Shown: in pieces, positions 23,639 to 31,719 of the stretch
Layout of the letters: every line of letters starts with the position of its first letter
Position numbering within the stretch: the stretch's first letter is position 1
NCBI RefSeq assembly: GCF_042682045.1
Contig: NZ_JBHUGS010000004.1
Span: forward strand, 1-64,000
Direction: 5' to 3'
Length of the DNA stretch: 64,000 nucleotides
DNA from: Sphingomonas_R arantia
GTDB taxonomy: Bacteria > Pseudomonadota > Alphaproteobacteria > Sphingomonadales > Sphingomonadaceae
Position numbers and translations under genes: made by a program
Notes under the pieces: model-generated
Seen by the model: only the letters and a program-made list of their open reading frames with translations
Told to the model about the DNA's origin: nothing
Database searches by the model: none

Positions 23639-23682
23639 TGCGTCGACGTATAATTATACGTTGACGTTATGCATTGACGCAT
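23638..23682. promoter_or_regulatory. Operator cluster before the plus-strand operon
   Basis: ATGCGTCGACGTAT at 23638-23651 matches the immunity operator consensus ATRCGYCGRCGYAT fully. Two degenerate sites follow: ATACGTTGACGTTA at 23656-23669 and ATGCATTGACGCAT at 23669-23682 (12 of 14). Bases 23641-23666 also form a near-perfect 26-bp palindrome centred on ATAATTAT. The AT-rich centre could hold a promoter -10. This is consistent with repressor control of the operon that ends in the integrase. Confidence 0.7.
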
Positions 23683-23750
23683 ATAGCTCTTTGTTCATCA
23701 GCCCGCGCTCCTCCTTGGGGCAACCACGGGTCTTGAATGGAGACCGAGCC

Positions 23751-24224
23751 GTGCAGTCTGCAACCATTCCGTTTGCTACATCCCAAGGGCACTCGGCACC
23801 CCCATTCCCGTTCGCCGGGTCGTTCGCAATGTACGACGGCCAGGAAGTCACCATCCACCAGCGCATCGGCACTGACCGCGCGCTGATCCACGGGCCGGGC
23901 ATTTCGTCCCGCGTCGACATCGCTGATCTGTCCCCGGCAGCAACCACTGGCGCTTTCCACCAGTGGCGTGACGCGCGCTTGGTCGCCGAGCCGCTGGACG
24001 GCGCGGCCACCCCCGCCGAACACCTGTACGCCGACTTCGTTGTCTGGCTCGAAACCACCGACTTTGAAGCGAACCGCTACGCCTGCCGCAACGCTTTCGA
24101 CGCCGCGCTGAAGGCTGCGGGCTACGCCAGCGGCAAGGTCCCCGTGCGCGGCTTCGTCCCCGGTCGCCGGCCCCACCCGACCACGACTTGGAACGCGGTC
24201 CTGATCGAGGACATGTTCGGATGA
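23751..24224 (+). CDS. Hypothetical phage protein, first of integrase operon
   Basis: This is 157 residues from GTG 23751 with GGAG 8 nt upstream; ATG 23829 (MYDGQE) is an alternative. DGQEVTIHQRIGTDRALIHGPG suggests a small SH3-like strand module. A helical part follows (AEHLYADFVVWLETTDFEANRYACRNAFDAALKAAGY). The pattern is that of phage proteins annotated only as hypothetical. Overlaps the next gene by ATGA. Confidence 0.65.
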   Translation: MQSATIPFATSQGHSAPPFPFAGSFAMYDGQEVTIHQRIGTDRALIHGPGISSRVDIADLSPAATTGAFHQWRDARLVAEPLDGAATPAEHLYADFVVWLETTDFEANRYACRNAFDAALKAAGYASGKVPVRGFVPGRRPHPTTTWNAVLIEDMFG

Positions 24225-24541
24225 ACACCTTCACCATCCTCGACACGCCCCTCGTCGTCGACGAGATGGGCGACGCCCTGGTCCCCGACGCGCTGCACGG
24301 GCAGTGCCGGCAGCGCGTCTACGGCAACGTCCAGACGCAGGCATGGATCACCCCCGAACTGGGCGGCGTGACGCTGGCCATCACCGGCGACATCGGCGGC
24401 GGATCGGACGATCTCGAAGACAGCGTCATGCTGACTCTCGACGACGACGCTTTGACCGACTTCATCGACGATCTGGTGAGGCTGCAGAATCGCATGCGGG
24501 CGCTCGCCATGCCGCCGTCCAGCCAAGCCGAACCGTCATGA
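24221..24541 (+). CDS. Hypothetical acidic phage protein
   Basis: This 106-residue protein starts at ATG 24221 (ATGA overlap). It is strongly acidic (DIGGGSDDLEDSVMLTLDDDALTDFIDDLV) with a C-terminal helix. Acidic early phage proteins often mimic DNA or bind host nucleases, but nothing here identifies such a target. Overlaps the following tiny gene. Confidence 0.65.
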   Translation: MNTFTILDTPLVVDEMGDALVPDALHGQCRQRVYGNVQTQAWITPELGGVTLAITGDIGGGSDDLEDSVMLTLDDDALTDFIDDLVRLQNRMRALAMPPSSQAEPS

Positions 24542-24678
24542 CTCCCGCCGATGGCCCGTTCGGCCGCTTCCACCGCGAGGTCGACCGTGATCGCCCGGCA
24601 TGCGGGGCGGTCCTGTCCTGGCGCGTGACGATTGGCGTCACGATCCTGATGGTCCTGCTGACGGGCGTCGTGTCATGA
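24538..24678 (+). CDS. Small single-pass membrane protein
   Basis: This 46-residue frame starts at ATG 24538 within a 4-bp overlap and ends in a 4-bp overlap. The N-terminal half is hydrophilic and charged. The C-terminal helix WRVTIGVTILMVLLTGVVS would span the membrane, tail outside. No family. Kept because both ends are coupled. Confidence 0.55.
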   Translation: MTPADGPFGRFHREVDRDRPACGAVLSWRVTIGVTILMVLLTGVVS

Positions 24679-24983
24679 GCGTCGTCGTCACCGAGGACGA
24701 CGTGACGCTCGGCACGATCGGCGAGCAGGTCCGCCGCCTCGTCGGCGACGCTGTCGCGGACGCGATGGACGTCCACGTAGCCAACGGCATCTGCCCGGCC
24801 TTGGTCGCGGACGGCTGCGCCACCGGCCTCATCGCCGTCGCGTGCGCCTTCTCAACTATGCAGCACGAGCCGGGCTGCGAAAGCCAGCGCGCCTATTTGC
24901 ACGCCGCCGTCGACTGCCTGTTCGACCAGCTGACCGCTTTCGACCGCGGCCGCATCAATCAATCCGGGGAGACGGTGCAGTGA
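24675..24983 (+). CDS. Hypothetical phage protein
   Basis: This 102-residue protein starts at ATG 24675. It is helical, with VTLGTIGEQVRRLVGDAVADAMDV and a Cys-containing middle (NGICPALVADGCATGL). The end SQRAYLHAAVDCLFDQL is an amphipathic helix. No named family recognised. Part of the coupled operon. Confidence 0.62.
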   Translation: MSVVVTEDDVTLGTIGEQVRRLVGDAVADAMDVHVANGICPALVADGCATGLIAVACAFSTMQHEPGCESQRAYLHAAVDCLFDQLTAFDRGRINQSGETVQ

Positions 24984-25150
24984 GCGCGGGGCAATGGATT
25001 TTGGTCGTTTTGGCCAGCGGAGGGGGTGGTGCGATCGCAGCCCTTTGTTTCGTGGTGGGAACGCTCGACAAGATGCAGCGGCAATACGATGCCGACTTTC
25101 CCAGTAGCCCCGCCGATCGCCACAGCGGTGGGAGTGCGGATCGTGGGTGA
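24980..25150 (+). CDS. Small membrane protein
   Basis: This is 56 residues from GTG 24980 (GTGA overlap). A membrane segment at residues 6-27 (WILVVLASGGGGAIAALCFVVG) is followed by a short polar tail. Together with 24538-24678 it makes two single-pass small proteins within 600 bp. A role in membrane exclusion is conceivable, unproven. Confidence 0.55.
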   Translation: MSAGQWILVVLASGGGGAIAALCFVVGTLDKMQRQYDADFPSSPADRHSGGSADRG

Positions 25151-25463
25151 GGGTCAGCTACGCGAGATCAGCGGCGGCGATGTAGAACACGTTCAGGTGC
25201 TCGCATTGATGGAGCGGATGCGCGACGCGATGGCGGGGTCCGACATGGACATGACCGATCCCGACGTCCTGTCGGCGGTCATGACCGCGACGGCCCTGCT
25301 GGGCGGCGAAGTATTCGGCAGCCTGATCATCGCCGGACACGCAACCGACCAGGACAAGCGCCGCGCGGTCGCGTCGGTCGAGCGTAACTATCGCACCGGC
25401 ATCGAGGTCGGCAAACGGCGCGCCTTGCGGCTGCTAACCGAGCGTCATGGCGGCAACGCATGA
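25143..25463 (+). CDS. Hypothetical helical phage protein
   Basis: This is 106 residues from GTG 25143, overlapping the previous stop. All-helical: VEHVQVLALMERMRDAMAG, LSAVMTATALLGGEVFGSLI, then a basic C-terminal helix (GKRRALRLLTERHG). Not recognised. It ends in an ATGA overlap with the ASCH-like gene. Confidence 0.62.
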   Translation: MGEGQLREISGGDVEHVQVLALMERMRDAMAGSDMDMTDPDVLSAVMTATALLGGEVFGSLIIAGHATDQDKRRAVASVERNYRTGIEVGKRRALRLLTERHGGNA

Positions 25464-26050
25464 CTGATCGCCCCATCATATTCTCGGGATCGATGGTTCG
25501 CGCGCTTCTAGCAGGACGCAAGACGCAGACGCGCAGGCTGGCAACGTCCCCGCTGCGGCACTGCCTGCCCGGCGACCGGCTCTACGTACGGGAGGCGTTC
25601 GGCGTCGCCAGCATCTTCACTGACGTCGTCGAGGTCCGATACAAGGCAAGCGAGCGGGCAGGCCATACCGAGTTCGTCGAACAGGTTCCGGTGGCGATCG
25701 CGACCGGCGCTGCGGTCACGTGGCCTCGCTACAAACCCTCGATCCATATGCCGCGGTGGGCGTCGCGCTTGACGCTAAGCGTGGAGGCCGTGCGGCTTGA
25801 GCGGTTGCAGTCGATCAGCGAAGCCGACACCGTCGCGGAGGGGCTTGTTTGGGACAGCACCCTCCAAGCGTGGAACGCTACCGGTGAGCCAAACTGGCCG
25901 CGGCGGACAGATCCGCGCGCGAGCTTCGGCGGCCTATGGCAGTCGCTTCACGACAAGGAAGGCGAACGCTGGTCCGATAACCCAGCCGTCGTCGCTCTGA
26001 CCTTCCGTGTTGCGCGGGCGAACATTGACGCGAACGGGGCCGCATCATGA
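25460..26050 (+). CDS. ASCH/PUA-like phage protein
   Basis: This 196-residue protein starts at ATG 25460. MVRALLAGRKTQTRRL, PGDRLYVREAFGV and PSIHMPRWASRLTLSVEAVRLERLQSISEAD are the conserved stretches of the ASCH-like proteins widespread in lambdoid and alphaproteobacterial phages. ASCH domains adopt a PUA-like fold and are thought to bind nucleic acid or nucleotides; the phage version's function is unknown. The C-terminal WPRRTDPRASFGGLW precedes a short tail. Confidence 0.82.
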   Translation: MTDRPIIFSGSMVRALLAGRKTQTRRLATSPLRHCLPGDRLYVREAFGVASIFTDVVEVRYKASERAGHTEFVEQVPVAIATGAAVTWPRYKPSIHMPRWASRLTLSVEAVRLERLQSISEADTVAEGLVWDSTLQAWNATGEPNWPRRTDPRASFGGLWQSLHDKEGERWSDNPAVVALTFRVARANIDANGAAS

Positions 26051-26586
26051 CGGACGGCCCCCGCCTTCGGCACGAGTGGACGTTCCTCGCCCAGGTCGCG
26101 ACCGACATCCATGGCAAACGGGCGGCGACCTATCCAGCGCACGTCGCCGGCGGCCGCATGTCTCAGGCGGATGCGGACACGGCCCTGGCCTCGATCGCCG
26201 CGATCGCAGCCGACTGGCGGATCGCAGCGGACGGCATCGCGCCGCTGTCCAGCGATCGCGGCGTCAGCCGATCTGCACGCATCGCAACCCTGACGATCGC
26301 CCGCGATCGATCCGCCGCGCTGGCCGACAAGGCAGCGACCGCATACCGCAAGGCGCTTCCTGCCAAGGCGGACCTGCCCGATCGCGACCCGTTGCTCAGC
26401 GACCACCGCGAAGACAGGCCGATGTCGTCGGTCGCCGAAGCATGGGTTCGCGCGGTCGACTATGCCGCCGCCGTCGCCGCGATGCTGTGGTGGGAGGAGC
26501 GCCGCTCCGGCCGGCTCGACGTCGTCTGCGCGATCAATGCCGAGCTGCGCGCTGCCCAGCGTGCGGACCAGGCGAAGGCCGCCTGA
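26047..26586 (+). CDS. Hypothetical phage protein
   Basis: This 179-residue Ala-rich protein starts at ATG 26047 (ATGA overlap). The N-terminal half is helical with SQADADTALASIAAIAADWRIA, a pattern seen in phage proteins of unknown function accompanying ASCH genes. The C-terminal EAWVRAVDYAAAVAAMLWWEE helix is amphipathic. No function can be assigned. Confidence 0.65.
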   Translation: MTDGPRLRHEWTFLAQVATDIHGKRAATYPAHVAGGRMSQADADTALASIAAIAADWRIAADGIAPLSSDRGVSRSARIATLTIARDRSAALADKAATAYRKALPAKADLPDRDPLLSDHREDRPMSSVAEAWVRAVDYAAAVAAMLWWEERRSGRLDVVCAINAELRAAQRADQAKAA

Positions 26587-26951
26587 TGTCCATGTTACAT
26601 GCACCCGCAGAAACGCCCGCTGCGCGCGAAACCCCCGCGCGCACGCTGTCCTGCCCGGAATGCATGGTGTCGTTCGCCGCGGTGCATCCCCGCCAGCTGT
26701 TCTGTTCGCCCGCCCACCGCGATCGGTATCACAACCGCTGGACGGTCCGTGGCCGCGTGCTTGCCCCGCTGGAAGTTGCCGACCGCATCACCCGCGGCGG
26801 AACGCGCGGGGACGTCGTCACCGGCCGCCGCGCCCGCCGCGATGCGCAGCACCTGAAGGATCGGTGGGTCGTGGAGGATCGCGACGCGAAGCGCATGCCA
26901 GCGATCGAGTATGTCCGCCTGCGCCTGGCACTCGGGTTCGAAGCCGCATGA
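26586..26951 (+). CDS. Zinc-finger-like phage protein
   Basis: This is 121 residues from ATG 26586, overlapping the previous TGA. CPECMVSFAAVHPRQLFCSPAHRDRYHNRW has CxxC...C..H spacing of a small zinc finger like those following MYM/HNH-type treble clefs. The C-terminal half is helical and basic. It precedes the excisionase-like gene; a DNA- or RNA-binding role is likely. Confidence 0.7.
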   Translation: MSMLHAPAETPAARETPARTLSCPECMVSFAAVHPRQLFCSPAHRDRYHNRWTVRGRVLAPLEVADRITRGGTRGDVVTGRRARRDAQHLKDRWVVEDRDAKRMPAIEYVRLRLALGFEAA

Positions 26952-27208
26952 CCGCGCTTGCCCGCCTCCAGGCAATGCCGGACTGGCCGGCACGCATGAC
27001 GGCCGAGGTCGCCGCCATGTACATGGGCGTGTCGATCTCCACGTTCCGTACGCGCTACGGCAACCGCGGCGTGAAGGACGGCAGCAACGTCCTTTGGGCG
27101 CGGCGCCAGCTCGACGCCATCATTGACGCGCAGTTCGGTCTCGGCCCACCCTCGCACGTACACGCGAGCGACGCCGGGCCGAGAGACGATACATGGGACG
27201 ATGTGTAG
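26948..27208 (+). CDS. Excisionase/AlpA-like DNA-binding protein
   Basis: This 86-residue protein starts at ATG 26948. WPARMTAEVAAMYMGVSISTFRTRYGNRGVKDGSNVLWARRQLDAII is a MerR/AlpA-type winged-helix with the KDGSNVLW wing. It lies immediately upstream of, and overlaps, the integrase gene, the usual place of a recombination directionality factor. The role is inferred from fold and position. Confidence 0.75.
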   Translation: MTALARLQAMPDWPARMTAEVAAMYMGVSISTFRTRYGNRGVKDGSNVLWARRQLDAIIDAQFGLGPPSHVHASDAGPRDDTWDDV

Positions 27209-28302
27209 TGAACCGCCGCAATGTCAAACAGATCGGCGCGTACCTGTATTTCCGGCGGAAGATCGACGGCAAGGACCGCTACATCCGGCTGCCCGCGATC
27301 GACGCCCCGAACTTCGAACAGGAATATCAACGCCTGTCCACACCCACCGCCAGCGCACCGATTCGCGCGACGCCGGCACCGGGCAGCATCGGCTCGCTGG
27401 TCGTCGCGTACCGGAGTGGGTCCGAGTTCGGTGAGGTGCCCAGCGCCACGACCCGCGCAAACTACCGCCGCTACCTGGACCTGATCGCAACCGACCACGG
27501 CGCGCGATCGGTGACTGGCGTTCGCCCCGCCCACGTCTACCGCATGCGCGACAAGTTCGCGGACACGCCGGGCAAGGCGAACAACTGGCTGACCGTGTTC
27601 CGCGTGCTGATGGCCTACGCGGCGAAGCACGATTGGCGCGGCGACAACCCGGCCAGTGGCATCAAGGCGTTGAAGATCGGCGAGTATGAGCCGTGGCCAG
27701 CCGACCTGCTGCGCGTCTGCCTGGAGGTCGCCACGCCGATAACGCGGATGTTGTTAGTCGCCGGGCTGTGTTCCGGGCAACGCAACTCCGACGTGATCCG
27801 GATGCAGCATGGGTGGATCGAGGACGGCGTGATGTCGTTCACCCAGGCGAAGACGAACGTTCACGTCTCGGTGCCGATGCACCCGTTCTGGACTGCAGAA
27901 CTGGCGGCGCAGCCGCGAAAGGCAGTGACGCTGCTCTACGACCGGTTCGGCAAACCGTTCGGCACGACCGGTGCCGTGCAGAGCAGGATCCGCGACCTGA
28001 TGGAGATGAAGCCGGTCAAGGAAGTGCTGGCCGATCTGACCGCGCGCGAGACGATCGGGGAGGGGGACACGTTCGTCTTCCACGGTCTGCGCAAGAACGC
28101 GTGCTGCTACCTGCTGGAGACCGGCAAGAACGACAGCGAAGTCGGCGCGATGCTCGGCATGTCCGCGGCGATGGTGCGGCACTACGGCAAGCGCGCGCGG
28201 GCCCTGATGATCGCCAAGACAACGGCCGCCGAACTGGTCGGGGGTAAATTGATTATGCTGCCGGGGGTAAATCAGGTCCGATCCGGACCGGCCGCTCTAT
28301 AA
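27193..28302 (+). CDS. int: Tyrosine integrase
   Basis: This is 369 residues from ATG 27193; GTG 27208 is an alternative. An N-terminal arm-binding region precedes an SAM-like core-binding domain (residues ~70-160: TRANYRRYLDLIATDHG). The catalytic domain shows the Arg in CSGQRNSDVIRMQ, Lys in TQAKTN, HGLRK (His-x-x-Arg) and the nucleophile Tyr in VRHYGKRA. It sits 18 bp from the tRNA-Glu 3' end and ends the plus-strand phage operon, so its expression is likely tied to that operon's promoter. Catalyses prophage integration and excision. Confidence 0.95.
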   Translation: MGRCVVNRRNVKQIGAYLYFRRKIDGKDRYIRLPAIDAPNFEQEYQRLSTPTASAPIRATPAPGSIGSLVVAYRSGSEFGEVPSATTRANYRRYLDLIATDHGARSVTGVRPAHVYRMRDKFADTPGKANNWLTVFRVLMAYAAKHDWRGDNPASGIKALKIGEYEPWPADLLRVCLEVATPITRMLLVAGLCSGQRNSDVIRMQHGWIEDGVMSFTQAKTNVHVSVPMHPFWTAELAAQPRKAVTLLYDRFGKPFGTTGAVQSRIRDLMEMKPVKEVLADLTARETIGEGDTFVFHGLRKNACCYLLETGKNDSEVGAMLGMSAAMVRHYGKRARALMIAKTTAAELVGGKLIMLPGVNQVRSGPAAL

Positions 28303-28320
28303 AAACCAACGTTTTCAACG

Positions 28321-28360
28321 TGGTGACCCCAACGGGAATCGAACCCGTGTTTTCGCCGTG
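28321..28360. other. Predicted prophage attachment site (3' part of tRNA-Glu)
   Basis: The integrase gene ends next to the CCA end of tRNA-Glu, and phage genes lie only on the 3' side of this tRNA. Integrases of this type recombine within the tRNA 3' half, leaving an intact tRNA at one border. The core would be within roughly these bases (T-arm and acceptor 3' strand). The matching copy should be at the other prophage end, outside the window. Confidence 0.65.
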
Positions 28361-28396
28361 AAAGGGCGACGTCCTAGACCGCTAGACGATGGGGCC
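28321..28396 (-). tRNA. tRNA-Glu(UUC)
   Basis: This 76-nt minus-strand gene begins GGCCCCATCGTCTAGC and ends GGGGTCACCA with an encoded CCA. The acceptor stem GGCCCCA pairs with TGGGGTC (one G-U). The anticodon loop CTTTCAC gives anticodon TTC. The T-arm has GGTTCGATTCC. Intact, and serves as the phage integration target. Confidence 0.96.
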
Positions 28397-28453
28397 GTGC
28401 AGCGCGGACTGCCGATTAGGGGCAAGTGGGAGAGCGGTCAAGCCGGTATCGGT

Positions 28454-30229
28454 TCAGTCGGCCCATGCGGCGTCTTCCAGATGCAGTTCAGCGGACATGC
28501 GACCGTTCCAGTCGTCGATCTTTGCGCGGCCGGCGATCCAGAGGCGGCGGTCCGGGCCGGCGGCGAGCAGTGCCTGGCCGAGTGGCGTGGCGGCGTGACG
28601 GAATGCGACGGTCTTGACCGACCGTCCGTCGGCACCGGCGACCACGGCGCGGACGTGGCCGTTGCCCACGGTGTCCGCTCGGATGACGCGGACGGGGCCA
28701 GCGGCGATCCGGGGCGCGGGCCATCCCATGCCGTAGGGACCGGCTTCGTCCAGCGAAGAGACGAGATCGGGTGTGAGGCCACCGGGGGCGATGACGGCGT
28801 CGAAGAGGATGGCGCGATCCTGTCTGGACCGTTCGACGACCGCAGCCAGCCGCTCGTGCAGGAACTCGCCCAATGCCGGGATGCGATCGGCGTCGATCGA
28901 GAGGCCCGCGGCCATGGCGTGGCCACCGCCCGCGATCAGGAGGCCGGCATCCTTTGCGGCCAGGACGGCGGCACCGAGATCGACGCCGGAGATCGAACGG
29001 CCCGAGCCCTTGCCGAGGCCGTCCTCGTCGATGGCGATCACGATCACCGGTCGTCCGAGCTGTTCTTTAAGGCGGCCGGCGACAATGCCGATGACGCCGG
29101 GATGCCAGGTCTTGCCGGAGACGATCGCTACGGACTGATCCGATGCTGTCCGCAGCGCGATTTCTGCAGCCTCGTTGACCGCGGTTTCGATCAGGCGTCT
29201 GTCACCGTTGAGGCGGTCGAGTTCGATCGCCAGCGCCTCTGCCTCGTCGGCGTCGTCGGTGGTGAGCAGTCGAACGCCGAGATCGGACTTTCCCACACGA
29301 CCGCCGGCATTAATGCGCGGGCCCAGCGCGAAGCCGAGATCGGTGCAGGTCGGTGCGCGGGAGAGGCGAGAGACGTCGACAAGCGCGGAGAGGCCGACGT
29401 TGCGACGTGCGCCCATGATCTTCAGCCCTTGCGTCACGAAGGCGCGGTTGAGACCCTTGAGTGCGGCGACGTCGGCCACCGTTCCGAGGGCGACCAAGTC
29501 GAGCAGGTCGATCAGTTTGGGCTCGGGGTGGGTCTCGAAGAAATTCCGGGAACGCAGGGTGCGGAGGAGGGCGGCAGCCAGCAGGAAGGCAACCCCAACG
29601 GCTGCCAAGTGGCCGAACGCCGCGCCGGCATCCTCGTCGAGCCGGTTTGGGTTCACGACGGCGTAGGCGATGGGGAGTTCCGACGCGCATTTGTGATGAT
29701 CGACCACGACGACGTCGATACCGGCGGCGTGCGCGGCGGCGAGCGGTTCGTAGGATTGGGCGCCGCAATCGACCGTCAGGATCAACGACGCGCCCCCCTG
29801 ACCCAGGCGAAGCAGGGCGGCGGTCGTCGGGCCGTATCCTTCGGTGATGCGGTCGGGAATGTAGGCCGCAGGGGTAAGCCCGAGCGCGCGCAGCAGGCGG
29901 ACCATGAGTGCCGCCGAGGTGGCACCATCGACATCATAATCGCCGAAGATTGCGACGGCTTCGCGATTGCACACGGCGTCGGCGAGCCGTTCCGCGGCGC
30001 GGTCCATGTCGCGGAAGATCGACGGGTCCGGCATGAAGCCGCGGATGGTCGGCAGCCGATGCGTTTCGACGGCGTCGCGTGGGCATCCACGGGCGAGCAG
30101 CAATTGCGTGACGAGATCATCGGGGCGGAAACCTGCGTCCGGTTCCGTGCCGAACTGGCTGTCGGTCCCGCGCCACCGCCACGCCTGACCCAGGATTGAA
30201 CGATCGACACCGAGTACAGAAGCAGACAT
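28454..30229 (-). CDS. recJ: Single-stranded-DNA-specific exonuclease RecJ
   Basis: This 591-residue protein starts at ATG 30229. The DHH phosphoesterase core shows FGDYDVDGATSAALM (motif I, ~95-109), LTVDCGAQ, VVDHHKCASE (motif III, DHH, ~177), and the later GPRINAGGRVG and GGGHAMAAGLS motifs (DHHA1 domain). RecJ degrades single-stranded DNA 5'-to-3' in RecFOR recombination, mismatch and base-excision repair. Length matches the family. It is separated from the tRNA by 57 bp and from glpX by 51 bp, likely one transcription unit. Confidence 0.96.
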   Translation of the reverse strand: MSASVLGVDRSILGQAWRWRGTDSQFGTEPDAGFRPDDLVTQLLLARGCPRDAVETHRLPTIRGFMPDPSIFRDMDRAAERLADAVCNREAVAIFGDYDVDGATSAALMVRLLRALGLTPAAYIPDRITEGYGPTTAALLRLGQGGASLILTVDCGAQSYEPLAAAHAAGIDVVVVDHHKCASELPIAYAVVNPNRLDEDAGAAFGHLAAVGVAFLLAAALLRTLRSRNFFETHPEPKLIDLLDLVALGTVADVAALKGLNRAFVTQGLKIMGARRNVGLSALVDVSRLSRAPTCTDLGFALGPRINAGGRVGKSDLGVRLLTTDDADEAEALAIELDRLNGDRRLIETAVNEAAEIALRTASDQSVAIVSGKTWHPGVIGIVAGRLKEQLGRPVIVIAIDEDGLGKGSGRSISGVDLGAAVLAAKDAGLLIAGGGHAMAAGLSIDADRIPALGEFLHERLAAVVERSRQDRAILFDAVIAPGGLTPDLVSSLDEAGPYGMGWPAPRIAAGPVRVIRADTVGNGHVRAVVAGADGRSVKTVAFRHAATPLGQALLAAGPDRRLWIAGRAKIDDWNGRMSAELHLEDAAWAD

Positions 30230-30280
30230 CCGCCCGCCTTAGCGAACGGATGCCGGTTAGGAAACGTCGTTCGCCGCGGT

Positions 30281-31249
30281 TCAGGCGGTCTTGTGGTGTT
30301 CGCCCTTCACCCAGCGCACGGTGCCGGAGCTGGCGCGCATCACGACGCTCTCGGTCGTCATGACGCCACCCTTCTTGCGCTTCACGCCGGACAGCAGCGA
30401 GCCGTCGGTGACGCCGGTCGCCGCGAAGATCGCGTCGCCGCGCACGAGATCGGACAGCTGGTAGATCCGGTCGAGATCGGTGACGCCCCACTTGGCCGCA
30501 CGCGCACGCTCGTCGTCGTTGCGGAACAGCAGACGTCCCTGGAAATGACCGCCGACGCAGGCCAGTGCGGCCGCCGCGAGCACGCCTTCGGGCGCGCCGC
30601 CGGAGCCGAGGTAGATGTCGATCGTGGTGTCGGGATCGGTGACGGCAATGACGCCCGCGACGTCGCCGTCCGGGATCAGCATGATGCCGCAGCCCAGCGC
30701 GCGCAGTTCGGCGATCAGCTTTTCATGACGTGGGCGGTCGAGCACGCAGGCGATGATCTCGCTGGGTTCGACGCCCTTTGCCGCGGCCAGTGCCGTGACG
30801 TTCTGCGTCGGGGTCTTGTCGAGCGAGACGAGGTCCTGCGCATAGCCGGGTCCGATCGCCAGCTTGTCCATATAGACGTCGGGGGCGTTCAGCAATCCGC
30901 CTTCCTCCGCGATGGCCAGCACGGCGAGGGCGTTCGGCCCGTTCTTCGCGGTGATGGTGGTGCCTTCGAGCGGATCGAGCGCGATGTCGATCTTGGGGCC
31001 GCGGCCGGTGCCGACCTTTTCGCCGATGAAGAGCATGGGGGCTTCGTCGCGCTCGCCCTCGCCGATCACGACGGTGCCGTCGAATTCGAGTTCGTTGAAC
31101 GCGGCGCGCATCGCTTCGACAGCGGCGGCGTCGGCGGCTTTCTCGTCACCGCGACCGACCAGGGTCGATGCGGCGATGGCCGCTGCTTCGGTGACGCGGA
31201 CCATTTCGAGGACGAGGACCCGGTCCAAGGCCTTGCTTGCTTTAACCAT
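30281..31249 (-). CDS. glpX: Class II fructose-1,6-bisphosphatase
   Basis: This is 322 residues from ATG 31249 (MVKASKALDRVLVLEMVRVTEAAAI), chosen because homologues begin near there; upstream in-frame ATGs at 31261 and 31267 are possible. Family motifs: VVIGEGERDEAPMLFIGE, IDIALDPLEGTTITA (metal site), LIPDGDVAGVIAV, and IYLGSGGAPEGVLAAAAL. The enzyme removes the 1-phosphate of fructose-1,6-bisphosphate in gluconeogenesis, in the cytoplasm. It precedes recJ and follows the hom gene region on the same strand, with a convergent small gene between. Confidence 0.95.
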   Translation of the reverse strand: MVKASKALDRVLVLEMVRVTEAAAIAASTLVGRGDEKAADAAAVEAMRAAFNELEFDGTVVIGEGERDEAPMLFIGEKVGTGRGPKIDIALDPLEGTTITAKNGPNALAVLAIAEEGGLLNAPDVYMDKLAIGPGYAQDLVSLDKTPTQNVTALAAAKGVEPSEIIACVLDRPRHEKLIAELRALGCGIMLIPDGDVAGVIAVTDPDTTIDIYLGSGGAPEGVLAAAALACVGGHFQGRLLFRNDDERARAAKWGVTDLDRIYQLSDLVRGDAIFAATGVTDGSLLSGVKRKKGGVMTTESVVMRASSGTVRWVKGEHHKTA

Positions 31250-31308
31250 GCGATGTGCCATCCTCATGTCTGTTCCGTCCGGGCAGGCGATAAAGAGGGG
31301 GGTAAGGG

Positions 31309-31716
31309 TTGTCGAGGCCAATAGCCCTTGTGGTCATGCTCGCGACAGCGGTGTCAGCCGGGGCGCAGACCTACGGCCCGCCCGCTCCGGCGAAGTCGGC
31401 TAGGACTCCGGTGCAGGCGTTGAACAGTCAGTATGACGAGCGTTACGGGCCGCGCCGGAACGGACGGCCGTGCACGGTCAAGCGGGGCGAGGATATTGTG
31501 GTGTGCGCCGACGCGTCCGGCACGTCTTCACCCTACCGCGTGCCGTTGCCGGACGATCGGTTCGTGCAGGGCGAGCGGGTCAGCCATCCGTCCGAGCCAG
31601 CGAGCAGCGTGTTTGCCACGCGGTTCTGCCACCGCCCCGGGTGTGCGGAACCGTCTAAGCTGATGGAGACGTTGGGCAAGCTGGTTTCGGCGGTGAAGGG
31701 CGAGGAGCCGAAGTAG
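31309..31716 (+). CDS. Small secreted protein, Cys-containing
   Basis: Up to 135 residues from a TTG at 31309; ATG 31336 is an alternative that would shorten the signal. IALVVMLATAVSAGAQ is a signal peptide with an AGA-Q cleavage site. The mature part has four Cys (RPCTVKRGEDIVVCAD, FCHRPGCAEPS), suggesting two disulfides in the periplasm. CTVKRGEDIVVCA resembles the conserved small secreted proteins of sphingomonads. It is convergent with hom, 3 bp from its stop. Confidence 0.7.
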   Translation: MSRPIALVVMLATAVSAGAQTYGPPAPAKSARTPVQALNSQYDERYGPRRNGRPCTVKRGEDIVVCADASGTSSPYRVPLPDDRFVQGERVSHPSEPASSVFATRFCHRPGCAEPSKLMETLGKLVSAVKGEEPK

Positions 31717-31719
31717 CGG

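Larger units (their letters stand above)
1..28320. mobile_element. Temperate siphovirus-like prophage (left end beyond window)
   Basis: This is a contiguous block of phage genes: packaging, HK97-type head, long-tail genes, replication operon, immunity region, integrase. It abuts the 3' end of a tRNA-Glu gene, and the integrase stops 18 bp from that tRNA, so the right attachment site is almost certainly the tRNA 3' end. The tape measure gene is cut at base 1, so the distal tail, lysis genes and other att site are outside. All core morphogenesis genes seen are intact, with no frameshifts apart from the expected tail chaperone slip. Gene transfer agent is disfavoured because integrase, repressor and replication genes are present. 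Inducibility cannot be judged from this part. Confidence 0.93.

Noticed and set aside
1..28302. Gene transfer agent rather than prophage
   Set aside because: GTA clusters lack integrase, repressor and replication genes; all are present here, next to a tRNA attachment site.
28358..30199. A 613-codon plus-strand open frame opposite recJ
   Set aside because: Antisense shadow: recJ on the minus strand has all DHH motifs; this frame has Gly/Arg/Asp-rich composition with no recognisable domain. Same for long antisense frames opposite uvrA (39514-41346), the acyl-CoA ligase (47975-49786) and the TonB receptor (46564-47928).
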